This document shows, one piece after another, positions 26,277 to 33,576 of a stretch of 64,000 nucleotides of DNA. The translations under genes and the position numbers were made by a program. Below the pieces are notes generated by a model. It was not told the DNA's origin. It saw only the letters and a list, made by a program, of their open reading frames with translations, and ran no database searches. Each line of letters starts with the position of its first letter. The first letter of the stretch is position 1. The DNA is from Curtobacterium guangdongense. Lineage in GTDB: Bacteria > Actinomycetota > Actinomycetes > Actinomycetales > Microbacteriaceae. Where the stretch lies: contig NZ_JBMPIT010000002.1 of assembly GCF_049341845.1 (NCBI RefSeq), positions 310,001-374,000 on the forward strand, read 5' to 3'.

Positions 26277-27386
26277 TCAGGACCCGCAGGTCGCCAGGCC
26301 GGCCGTGCTCTTCCCGCTCGCGATGGTGTCGAGGTCGGTGACCGCCTGGTCCAGCGTCTTCACGGAGTAGACGTCGAGTCCGTCGGGGACGTGTCCGACG
26401 ACCTCGTCGCAGTTGTCGGCGGGGGCGAGGAAGACGGTCGCGCCCGCGTCCTTCGCGCCGTAGAGCTTCTGGCGGATGCCGCCGATCGGACCGACCTCGC
26501 CGTCGGCGGTGATCGTGCCCGTTCCGGCGACGTGCTTGCCGCCGTTGAGCTTGCCCGGCGTGATCTCGTCGATGATCCCGAGGGCGAACATCATGCCGGC
26601 CGACGGGCCACCGACGTCCTGGAGCTTGATCGACACGTCGAACGGGAAGTCGTAGTGCTCGACCACGCCGACGCCGAGCAGCGCGGTGCCGCTTTCGTCG
26701 CGCGGGGTGACCGTCACGTCCTTCGACGCACCGTCGCGGGTGATGGTGACGGTCGCGGGGTTGGACGTCCCGTGCTTCGCCACGGCCTCCCGGAGGGTGG
26801 TCGCGTCGGCGTTCGTCGTGAGCGACGTGCCGTCGAACGCCGTGATCACGTCGCCCTTCCGGATCGTTCCGTCGGCTGCGGAGCCGTCCTGCACGGTGCC
26901 GACCTCGAGCGTCGTCGGGATCTCGAAGCCCTGCTGGATGAGCGCGGCCGCGACGGCGGACTGCTGCGAGTTCGACATGTCGGCGGCGTCCTGCTTGTTC
27001 ACCTGTTCGGTCGTGGTCCCCGGGGGGTAGATCGCCGAAGCGGGGACGACGGCCTGGGACTTCGTGAACAGGGCCCGGATGACGCTCGTCCAGGCGGGGC
27101 GCTGCGTGGCCGTGCCCTCGACGCTCACCGTGAGCATGTCGAGCGCGCCGGCGGTCGGGTACGTCTGGTGCCCGTCGACCTGGATGAGCTTGACGTCCTT
27201 CGCGTCCTTGCCGGTCCCCTGCTGCTGGGTGCCGATCGTGTTGAACACCGGGCCGGGCAGTTCGATGACGTACGGGCTCGGGAGCACGCTCGCGATGATC
27301 GCCAAGACGACGGCCCCGACGACGAACGCCCACCCGACGGTCCTGGTGCGGGAGCGGCGGCGGGGGGCGGGCGCGAAGAGGGTCAA
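26277..27386 (-). CDS. PDZ domain / Lon-like (S16) secreted protease, YlbL type
   Basis: This 369-residue protein has an N-terminal membrane anchor (VGWAFVVGAVVLAIIASVL), a central PDZ domain (TVQDGSAADGTIRKGDVITAF) and a C-terminal S16 domain with catalytic Ser in DVGGPSAGMMFALG and Lys in GGIRQKLYGAKDAGA. It probably cleaves cell-envelope proteins on the outside of the membrane. The start is TTG at 27386, preceded by GGAAGGAC. It is divergent from the DUF2342 gene and lies upstream of the UPF0182 gene with 133 bases between. Confidence 0.88.
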   Translation of the reverse strand: MTLFAPAPRRRSRTRTVGWAFVVGAVVLAIIASVLPSPYVIELPGPVFNTIGTQQQGTGKDAKDVKLIQVDGHQTYPTAGALDMLTVSVEGTATQRPAWTSVIRALFTKSQAVVPASAIYPPGTTTEQVNKQDAADMSNSQQSAVAAALIQQGFEIPTTLEVGTVQDGSAADGTIRKGDVITAFDGTSLTTNADATTLREAVAKHGTSNPATVTITRDGASKDVTVTPRDESGTALLGVGVVEHYDFPFDVSIKLQDVGGPSAGMMFALGIIDEITPGKLNGGKHVAGTGTITADGEVGPIGGIRQKLYGAKDAGATVFLAPADNCDEVVGHVPDGLDVYSVKTLDQAVTDLDTIASGKSTAGLATCGS

Positions 27387-27500
27387 CGGGGTCCTTCCGG
27401 GGTGAGGTGCGCCGCGGCTTCCGCCGGGCTGTTCGCCCTGGGCGCAGCCCGCGGAGCGATCCCACGGGTCCGTCTCAGGTCAGGCCCCACGAGCAGCGAT

Positions 27501-27506
27501 TAGCGT
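27501..27506 (+). promoter_or_regulatory. -10 hexamer of the DUF2342 gene (leaderless)
   Basis: TAGCGT, seven bases, ATG at 27514. Confidence 0.5.
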
Positions 27507-27513
27507 AGTCGGC

Positions 27514-28953
27514 ATGCCTGATGAACCGCAGCCGGGGCCGGACGACGACTTCCAGGAGATGCTCCGCAAGCTCCTGTCCGGGGAAGGCCAGATCGACCCG
27601 TCGCAGCTCGCCGGCGCGGCCGGTCTGCCGAACGACCCGGCCTTCGTCGCCAACCTGATGAGCCAGCTCCAGCGTGCGGCGCAGGACGGCGGGGACGGCA
27701 TCGACTTCTCGGTCACGGCCGAACGCGCCACCGCGATCGCGAAGGACGGCCAGCACGGTGTGGACCCCGCGACGTCGCAGGCGAGCGACCAGGCGTTCCA
27801 GGTCGCCGCGCTGTGGCTCGACGAGGTGACGACCGTGGCGGAGCTGACCGCGACCCCGAGTCTCTACACCCGTGAGCAGTGGGCGAAGGCGACCGCACCG
27901 GTGTGGACGCAGATCGCCGAGCCCGTCGCGGACAGCATCGCGACCGCACTCACCGAGGCCATCGACCAGCGCGCCCCGGAGGAGCTCAAGGCCATGCTCG
28001 GCGACGTGTCGAAGGCCATGCGCGGCGTCGGCGGCGCACTGTTCGCGATCCAGCTCGGCCAGGTCGTCGGGCAGCTCTCGAAGGAGGTCGTGTCCGGCGG
28101 CGACGTCGGCGTGCCCCTGCTGGACGAGCAGGTCGCGGCGCTCCTCCCCCAGAACGTGGCCGAGTTCGCCGAGGGCCTCGACGTGCCGGAGGACGAGGTC
28201 CGCATCTACCTCGCCGTCCGCGAGCTCGCACACGCCAGGCTCTTCCGCTCCGCCCGGTGGCTCCGGCTGCACATCATCTCCTCGATCACCGAGTACGCCC
28301 GCGGCATCCACATCCCGTTCGACCGCGTCGAGGAACTCGCAGCGGACATCGACCCGACCGACCAGGAACAGCTCCGCGACGCCCTGGCGTCCGGTGCGCT
28401 GATCCCGCCGCGCACCCCGGAGCAGGACGCGGCGCTGGCACGCCTGGAGACGATGCTCGCGCTCGTCGAGGGCTGGGTGGACACGGTCACCGCGGCCGCG
28501 ACGGCACGCCTCCCGCGGTCCGGCGCGATCGCGGAGACGGTCCGCCGTCGCCGCGCAGCCGGCGGGCCGGCCGAGTCCGCGTTCGCCACGCTCGTCGGCC
28601 TGGAGCTTCGTCCCCGTCGTCTCCGAGAGGCAGCGGCCATGTGGCAGCGGGTGACGGACGAGCTCGGGGCCGAGCAGCGGGACGCGCTCTGGGCGGCGTT
28701 CGACCTGGTCCCCGTATCCGACGACATCGACTTCCCCGACGCACTCGTCGCCCGGCTCCGCAACCCCGGGCAGAGCGCCGAGGACGACGAGTTCGACCGG
28801 GCGCTCGAGGACCTGCTCAACGACACGACCGGCGACCGTCCGCACGAGGACGAGTCGGGCGGGATCGAGTCGGGCGAGGACTCGGGTGACGACGCAGCGG
28901 GTGACGGCGAGGCGGGCGGGCCGAAGGGTCCGTCGGGTTCTCCACAGATCTGA
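27514..28953 (+). CDS. DUF2342 family zincin-like protein
   Basis: This 479-residue actinobacterial protein belongs to the family annotated as zinc-dependent metalloprotease or as associated with F420 synthesis; neither role is proven. The region VRELAHARLFRSARWLRLHI near residue 233 is the family core, with AH-type residues in place of a full HExxH. The N-terminus is Asp/Gln-rich and the C-terminus an acidic Gly/Asp/Glu tail. TAGCGT seven bases before the ATG implies a leaderless message. It is divergent from the PDZ protease gene, as in other actinobacteria. Confidence 0.8.
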   Translation: MPDEPQPGPDDDFQEMLRKLLSGEGQIDPSQLAGAAGLPNDPAFVANLMSQLQRAAQDGGDGIDFSVTAERATAIAKDGQHGVDPATSQASDQAFQVAALWLDEVTTVAELTATPSLYTREQWAKATAPVWTQIAEPVADSIATALTEAIDQRAPEELKAMLGDVSKAMRGVGGALFAIQLGQVVGQLSKEVVSGGDVGVPLLDEQVAALLPQNVAEFAEGLDVPEDEVRIYLAVRELAHARLFRSARWLRLHIISSITEYARGIHIPFDRVEELAADIDPTDQEQLRDALASGALIPPRTPEQDAALARLETMLALVEGWVDTVTAAATARLPRSGAIAETVRRRRAAGGPAESAFATLVGLELRPRRLREAAAMWQRVTDELGAEQRDALWAAFDLVPVSDDIDFPDALVARLRNPGQSAEDDEFDRALEDLLNDTTGDRPHEDESGGIESGEDSGDDAAGDGEAGGPKGPSGSPQI

Positions 28954-28996
28954 CGGCGGCCCCCACCGGTCGCGGCACGTCCGGCACGGTGGGGTC

Positions 28997-29854
28997 ATGG
29001 GCATCCGCATCGATCCGACCCTCGAGTTCGTCTGGCGCGACCCGACGACCGTCCAGCTCGGCGTCGATCCGCCACGCGCCGTCGTCGGCGTCCCCACCAC
29101 GGCGGAGGAACGGTTCCTCTGCACCCTCCGCCGCGAGACCGGGCGAGACGCCCTGTCCGGCGTCGCCGCGAGCGTCGGGTGCCGACCGGAGGTCGCCGCG
29201 CGGGTGCTCGGCGCGGCATCACCCGCCGTGATCGACATGCTCCCTGAACCGCTCGCACGGGTGGAGGTGCACGGCAGCGCCGACCTCGCCCGGATCGTCG
29301 ACGACTTCCTCACGGGTGACGGAGTGACCGTCGTCCGGACCACCGCGCCGCGCGGGGGTCCGGTCGTGCTGCCCGATCCCGAGCCGTCGATGGCCGTCGT
29401 CGTCGCGGAACACGTCGTCGACCCGGCACTGCGGTCGGCGTGGACCCGCCGTGGCACGCCGCACGTCCCCGTCGTCGTCGGTGACGGCCGCATCCGGATC
29501 GGACCGCTCGTGGTGCCCGGTGTCGGACCGTGCCTGCAGTGCATCGAGTACGCACACGTCGACGCCGACCCCGCGTGGCCGGCGATCGCGGCGCAGGTCT
29601 GGGGTCGCCCTGCCGCACCGCTCTCGCCCTACCGTGCCGGTGCGGTCGCGGCAGCGGTCACCCGCATGGTCCTCGAGCAACTCCCGGGGACGACGGTGCG
29701 CCCCGACGACGAGCAACTCGTCTTCGAGCGCGACGACCTGTCGGTCAGCCGGCGCCAGGTGCGGCCGCATCCCCGCTGCGCGTGTCGAGCGCTGCCAGGA
29801 ACCGGCTCGGCGCCCGCGCACCGCCTCGGGTGGACCCCTGTCGTGACCACGTGA
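28997..29854 (+). CDS. Cyclodehydratase-like (TOMM E1-like) protein, orphan
   Basis: The 285-residue protein has the signature of the bacteriocin/TOMM cyclodehydratase partner family: GPCLQCIEYAHVDADPAWP near residue 178, with CLQC as half of a zinc site, and RPHPRCACRAL near the end as the other half. The N-terminal part, with small beta-hairpin segments and CRPEVAARVLG, looks like the peptide-binding winged-helix region. No YcaO, dehydrogenase or precursor peptide gene is in the window. GGTGGGG precedes the ATG. The last 110 bases overlap uvrD2 on the other strand. The function in this conserved actinobacterial block is unknown. Confidence 0.7.
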   Translation: MGIRIDPTLEFVWRDPTTVQLGVDPPRAVVGVPTTAEERFLCTLRRETGRDALSGVAASVGCRPEVAARVLGAASPAVIDMLPEPLARVEVHGSADLARIVDDFLTGDGVTVVRTTAPRGGPVVLPDPEPSMAVVVAEHVVDPALRSAWTRRGTPHVPVVVGDGRIRIGPLVVPGVGPCLQCIEYAHVDADPAWPAIAAQVWGRPAAPLSPYRAGAVAAAVTRMVLEQLPGTTVRPDDEQLVFERDDLSVSRRQVRPHPRCACRALPGTGSAPAHRLGWTPVVTT

Positions 29855-31481
29855 CGGTCACGGTACGGCGGGCACGGGTCAGTCCGACGTAGAAGAGCCG
29901 GCGTTCCTCGTCCACCTCGTCGTCGGTCGTCGCGTGCGAGATCGGCAGCAGCCCCTCGGCGACGCCGGCGATCACCACGTTCGGCCACTCGAGGCCCTTC
30001 GAGGAGTGCAGGGTCGCGAGCGTGACGGCGTCGAGTTCCGGCTCGTGGTGGGTCGCCGCGCGGTCGACCAGGTCCTGGGTGAACTGCTGCATGGTCGTGC
30101 CGGCCGGGGCGTCCTCGGCGAGGCCCATGATCGCCTGCAGCGCCTCCCACTGTTCACGGACGGCACCGGTGCCTTCCGGTGCCGTGGGCGTCCACCCGCT
30201 GACCTGCAGGACGAGCCCGACCCGGCGAGTGAGCTCGTCGTCGGTCTGCCGGATGGCCTCGCCGCGCATGTGGTGTACCGCGAGCTTGACCTCGGGACGG
30301 TCGAAGAACCGCGTTCCGCCCTGCACCCGGTACGGGATCCCCGCGCGGCCGAGCGCGGCCTCGAGTGCCGCCGACTGTGCGCCGACGCGGAACAGCACGG
30401 CGCAGTCGCCGTACGCCGCGCCACCCGCGACCAGGTCGGTGATCCGCCTGGCGATGGTCTGTGCCTCGTCGCCGTCGTGCACGCACGGGACGACCACGGG
30501 GTCCGGGCCGGGTTCCGTGCTCTGCGCGACGAGGTCGAGGGCACCCGGCTGGCCGCGCATCAGCGCGTTCGCGGCGTGCACGACCTCGCGGGTGGACCGG
30601 TAGTTCCGCTCGAGCCGCAGCACCGATCCCCGGGGGAACTCCGACCCGAACCCGAGCAGGTAGCGACTCGACGCCCCGGCGAACGAGTAGATCGTCTGGC
30701 TGGCGTCGCCGACGACGCAGAGGTCCTGGCGGTCGCCGAGCCAGGCCGTGAGCAGGTCGTGCTGCACCGGCGAGACGTCCTGGTACTCGTCGACCACGAA
30801 GAACCGGTACTGCTGCCGGACGTAGCTCGCCACCCGGGGCTCCGTCTCGACCATGCCGAGCGTCGCGAGCAGGACGTCCTCGAAGTCGAGCTGCCGACGG
30901 TCGTCCTTCAGCCGTTCGTACGCGCGCATCAGGTCGATCACCCGCGCGGGGCTCGTCTCGCGCGGCATGACCCGGTCGGCGGCGGCCGCCTCGTACTCGT
31001 CGAGGGTGAGCCGCTGCACCTTCCGCCACTCGACCTCGGCGGCGAGGTCGCGGAGCACGGGCTTGTCGACGCTCATCCCCACCGTGTCCGCGGCGTGCGC
31101 GATCATCCGTGCCTTCGACTCCACGATCCGTGGGGCGTGCCCGCCGACGGTGTCCGGCCAGAAGTAGCTGAGCTGCGACATCGCCGCCGCGTGGAACGTG
31201 CGGGCCTGCACAGCGCCGGCGCCGAGCGCGCGCAACCGGGAACGGAGTTCACCCGCGGCCCGCGTCGTGAAGGTCAGCGCGAGGACGTGGGCGGGCGAGT
31301 ACGTACCGGTCGCGACCCCGTAGGCGATGCGGTGCGTGATCGCCCGGGTCTTGCCGGTACCAGCACCGGCGAGGACGGCGACGGGGCCGAGCAGCGTCGT
31401 CGCGACGGTGCGCTGTTCGGCGTCGAGCGCGGCGAGCAGCGACTCCGGAGACGACGGAGACGGGGATGGACCAGGGTTCAC
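29745..31481 (-). CDS. uvrD2: ATP-dependent DNA helicase UvrD2
   Basis: This superfamily 1A helicase has 578 residues. It has the Q motif (LDAEQRTVA), Walker A LAGAGTGKTRAI, motif Ia TFTTRAAGELRSR, motif II FFVVDEYQDVSPVQ, motif III GDASQTIYSFAGAS, motif IV RLERNYRSTREV, motif V TLHSSKGLEWPNV and motif VI RRLFYVGLTRAR. It ends soon after motif VI (PSRFLAAL) and has no HRDC domain, so it is shorter than mycobacterial UvrD2. The GTG start overlaps the nudC stop by four bases. It is convergent with the cyclodehydratase-like gene, with a 110-base overlap. Confidence 0.9.
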   Translation of the reverse strand: MNPGPSPSPSSPESLLAALDAEQRTVATTLLGPVAVLAGAGTGKTRAITHRIAYGVATGTYSPAHVLALTFTTRAAGELRSRLRALGAGAVQARTFHAAAMSQLSYFWPDTVGGHAPRIVESKARMIAHAADTVGMSVDKPVLRDLAAEVEWRKVQRLTLDEYEAAAADRVMPRETSPARVIDLMRAYERLKDDRRQLDFEDVLLATLGMVETEPRVASYVRQQYRFFVVDEYQDVSPVQHDLLTAWLGDRQDLCVVGDASQTIYSFAGASSRYLLGFGSEFPRGSVLRLERNYRSTREVVHAANALMRGQPGALDLVAQSTEPGPDPVVVPCVHDGDEAQTIARRITDLVAGGAAYGDCAVLFRVGAQSAALEAALGRAGIPYRVQGGTRFFDRPEVKLAVHHMRGEAIRQTDDELTRRVGLVLQVSGWTPTAPEGTGAVREQWEALQAIMGLAEDAPAGTTMQQFTQDLVDRAATHHEPELDAVTLATLHSSKGLEWPNVVIAGVAEGLLPISHATTDDEVDEERRLFYVGLTRARRTVTVTWSRQGSTRGGARAPSRFLAALDTRSGDAAAPGAG

Positions 31482-32413
31482 GGCAGGTCCAGCGGGCCGC
31501 CGTACCACTCCTCGATGATCGCCCGCGCGATCGACGTCTTGCCCGGGAGCAGGAGCGTGTCCCCGGCGCGCTCCCGGATCTCGTCGCGCGAGAACCACCG
31601 GACGTCGAGGATCTCGACCCCGTCCGGCCGCGCGGTCGAGGGGTCGCCGTCGACCGCCTTCGCCCGGAACCCGACCATCAACGACGCGGGGAACGGCCAC
31701 GGCTGCGACCCGAGGTACTCCGGCTCCTCGACCCGCACGCCCGATTCCTCCCAGACCTCGCGGCGGACGGCGTCCTCGAGCGACTCCCCCGGCTCGACGA
31801 ACCCGGCGAGCAGCGAGTAGCGGTCCTGGTCCCACGCGGCGTTCGAGCCGAGCAGGATGCGGTCCTCGCCGTCGGTGACACCGACGATGATCGCGGCGTC
31901 GGTGCGCGGGAAGTGCTCGTGTCCCTCGGGGTCGCGGCGCACCCAACCGCCGGTCACCACCTCGGTGGCCGAGCCGGTCCGGGGCGAGAACCCGTGGACC
32001 GCGTGCCAGTTCGCCATCGCGACGGCCTCGACCGCGAGGCCCTGGTCGCGCGGCGAGAGCTCGGTGCCGAACATCCGCAGGCTCTCCCACGCGTCGGAGT
32101 CCGGTTCGATCCGTCGGGCGGCGTCGTCGTCGACCAGCGCGGCCGCGAAGCGCGTGCCGGACGGGGCGTCGTCCGCGTCGCGCGCCGACCGCCCCAGGTA
32201 GACCACCGGCGCGTCGGCGGGCACGTCGGACGCGCCCACGAAGCGCAGCGAGCCGGACGGCAGGCGCAGCATCGCACCGCCGTGGACCGGCAGGAATCGC
32301 GTCTGCTGGTCGTCCCGGAGGGACCGCTCGAGGTCGTCGGTGGTCCGGAACTCCGCGTCGCGGTCGAGTTCGTTGCGGGAGAGCGGAAGCCGGGCGGCGA
32401 ACTCCACGGTCAC
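31478..32413 (-). CDS. nudC: NAD+ diphosphatase (NUDIX) NudC
   Basis: The enzyme hydrolyses NADH/NAD+ to NMN and AMP and in some bacteria removes NAD caps from RNA. The 311-residue protein has the Nudix box GFVEPGESLEDAVRREVWEE and the NADH-specific SQPWPFPASLMVGF array after it, with EHFPRTDAAI before. The four zinc-ribbon cysteines usual just before EHFPR are absent: the segment reads HAVHGFSPRTGSATEVVTGG. GAGGAG lies ahead of the GTG/ATG-type start at 32413. It is the first gene of nudC-uvrD2, coupled by a GTGA overlap. Confidence 0.92.
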   Translation of the reverse strand: MTVEFAARLPLSRNELDRDAEFRTTDDLERSLRDDQQTRFLPVHGGAMLRLPSGSLRFVGASDVPADAPVVYLGRSARDADDAPSGTRFAAALVDDDAARRIEPDSDAWESLRMFGTELSPRDQGLAVEAVAMANWHAVHGFSPRTGSATEVVTGGWVRRDPEGHEHFPRTDAAIIVGVTDGEDRILLGSNAAWDQDRYSLLAGFVEPGESLEDAVRREVWEESGVRVEEPEYLGSQPWPFPASLMVGFRAKAVDGDPSTARPDGVEILDVRWFSRDEIRERAGDTLLLPGKTSIARAIIEEWYGGPLDLP

Positions 32414-32487
32414 GTGGGACTCCTCAGATCGGTGTCGTGTCGGGACCGGGTCAGCGTGGCGAACCTCGTTCGCGGCGCATGCGGACC

Positions 32488-32493
32488 TACCCT
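32488..32493 (+). promoter_or_regulatory. -10 hexamer of the phosphotransferase-like gene (leaderless)
   Basis: TACCCT, seven bases, ATG at 32501. Confidence 0.5.
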
Positions 32494-32500
32494 GAGAGGC

Positions 32501-33499
32501 ATGGCGGGATCCCAGTTCACTCTAGCGGCGTTGGCGACGACGGCCGTTCCCGGACTCGTGGTCACGGGCACGCGCACCCTCGGTTCCATCGCGTCCGGGG
32601 ACTACGAGTCGGCGGTCCTCCGGGACGCCGACGGGGGCGAGTCGGCCATCCGGCGGCCCCGCAACCAGCGCGCGGAAGCACGGCAGTCGGCCGACCTCCT
32701 CGCGATCCGGGCGCTGAGCGCCGGGATCAGGTCGCGCCTCCCGTTCGCCGTCCCCGAGTACCGGGGTCAGGCGCCCATCGGGTCGACGCGTGCCATCGTG
32801 ACCACCTACGTCCCCGGAGCGCACCCTGCGCTCCGCACGCTCGCGGAGCGGCCGGAGCTGGCCACCAGCGTCGGCCGGTCCATCGCGGCCGTGCACGTCC
32901 TGCCGACGAGCTTCGTGACGGACGCCGGTCTGCCGTCCCTCACCCCGTTCGAGATCCTCCGTTCCGCGGTGTCCGTGATGGACCGCGCGGTGGCGACCAA
33001 GCTGGTCCCGGCCGCACTGCAGGAGCGGTGGGAGGGCGCAGCCCGCGACCAGCAGCTCTGGCAGTTCACCCCCACCGTCGTGCACGGTGGATTCGGAGTC
33101 GACGCGCTCCTCGTCGAGGGCGACGCCGTCTCCGGTGTCCTCGGCTGGGGCGAGCTCCGGCTCGGCGACCCGGCGAAGGACCTGGCGTGGGTGCTCGCCG
33201 GACGGCGCGAGGCGTTCGACACGGTGCTCAGCGCGTACGAGGCGAACGGCGGCGGCCGCGACCGGCAGCTCGCCCAACGCGCCAGGGTCTACCACGAGCT
33301 CGAAACAGCGCAGTGGCTGCTCCACGGTGTGCAGGCGAAGAGCACCGAGGTCGTCGACGACGCGGTCGCGATGATGCACCGGCTGGTCGACGCGGTGCAC
33401 GCGCCGACGTCCACACCGCTGCAGTCGGTCTCGCCCGAGACGATGGAGATCGGCGAGGTCGAGCAGCTCCTGTCGTCGACCGAGCGTCGACACGGCTGA
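32501..33499 (+). CDS. Aminoglycoside phosphotransferase-fold protein with degenerate active site
   Basis: The 332-residue protein has the APH/choline-kinase fold: an N-lobe with AVLRDADGGESAIRR and a C-lobe with VVHGGFGVDALL and VLGWGELRLGDPAKDLAW. In active family members these read HGDxxxxN and IDW/FDW. Here the catalytic aspartate is glycine (HGG), the following asparagine is missing, and the metal-binding aspartate before W is glycine. The GDPAKDLAW helix is kept. This makes phosphoryl transfer unlikely and suggests a pseudokinase or ligand-binding role. It lies between nudC and adnB, in the same place as a phosphotransferase in related genomes, as far as I recall. Confidence 0.75.
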   Translation: MAGSQFTLAALATTAVPGLVVTGTRTLGSIASGDYESAVLRDADGGESAIRRPRNQRAEARQSADLLAIRALSAGIRSRLPFAVPEYRGQAPIGSTRAIVTTYVPGAHPALRTLAERPELATSVGRSIAAVHVLPTSFVTDAGLPSLTPFEILRSAVSVMDRAVATKLVPAALQERWEGAARDQQLWQFTPTVVHGGFGVDALLVEGDAVSGVLGWGELRLGDPAKDLAWVLAGRREAFDTVLSAYEANGGGRDRQLAQRARVYHELETAQWLLHGVQAKSTEVVDDAVAMMHRLVDAVHAPTSTPLQSVSPETMEIGEVEQLLSSTERRHG

Positions 33500-33540
33500 C
33501 GTCGACCGCGTCAGCCCGGATCGGCTCGGCTCGGGTCGGC

Positions 33541-33571
33541 CGGGAGGCTCGGGGCGGCTCCGCCCCGCCCG
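33541..33571. terminator. Hairpin between the phosphotransferase-like gene and adnB
   Basis: GGGGCGG-CT-CCGCCCC with outer CGGG/CCCG pairs. The left flank is GGGAGGCTC, so it looks like a shortened GGAGGC-family unit. It sits between convergent genes and could end both transcripts. Confidence 0.55.
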
Positions 33572-33576
33572 TCGCG

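Noticed and set aside
23096..26341. A very long open frame (over 1000 codons) on the plus strand opposite the UPF0182 gene
   Set aside because: It is a mirror of a high-GC gene: Arg/Val/Gly-rich, no family motifs, no ribosome binding site. The minus-strand frame has clear membrane helices and family motifs.
28997..29854. ThiF/MoeB-type E1 enzyme
   Set aside because: It lacks the glycine-rich adenylate-binding loop and catalytic arginines; the CLQC and DPAWP motifs fit the cyclodehydratase partner better.
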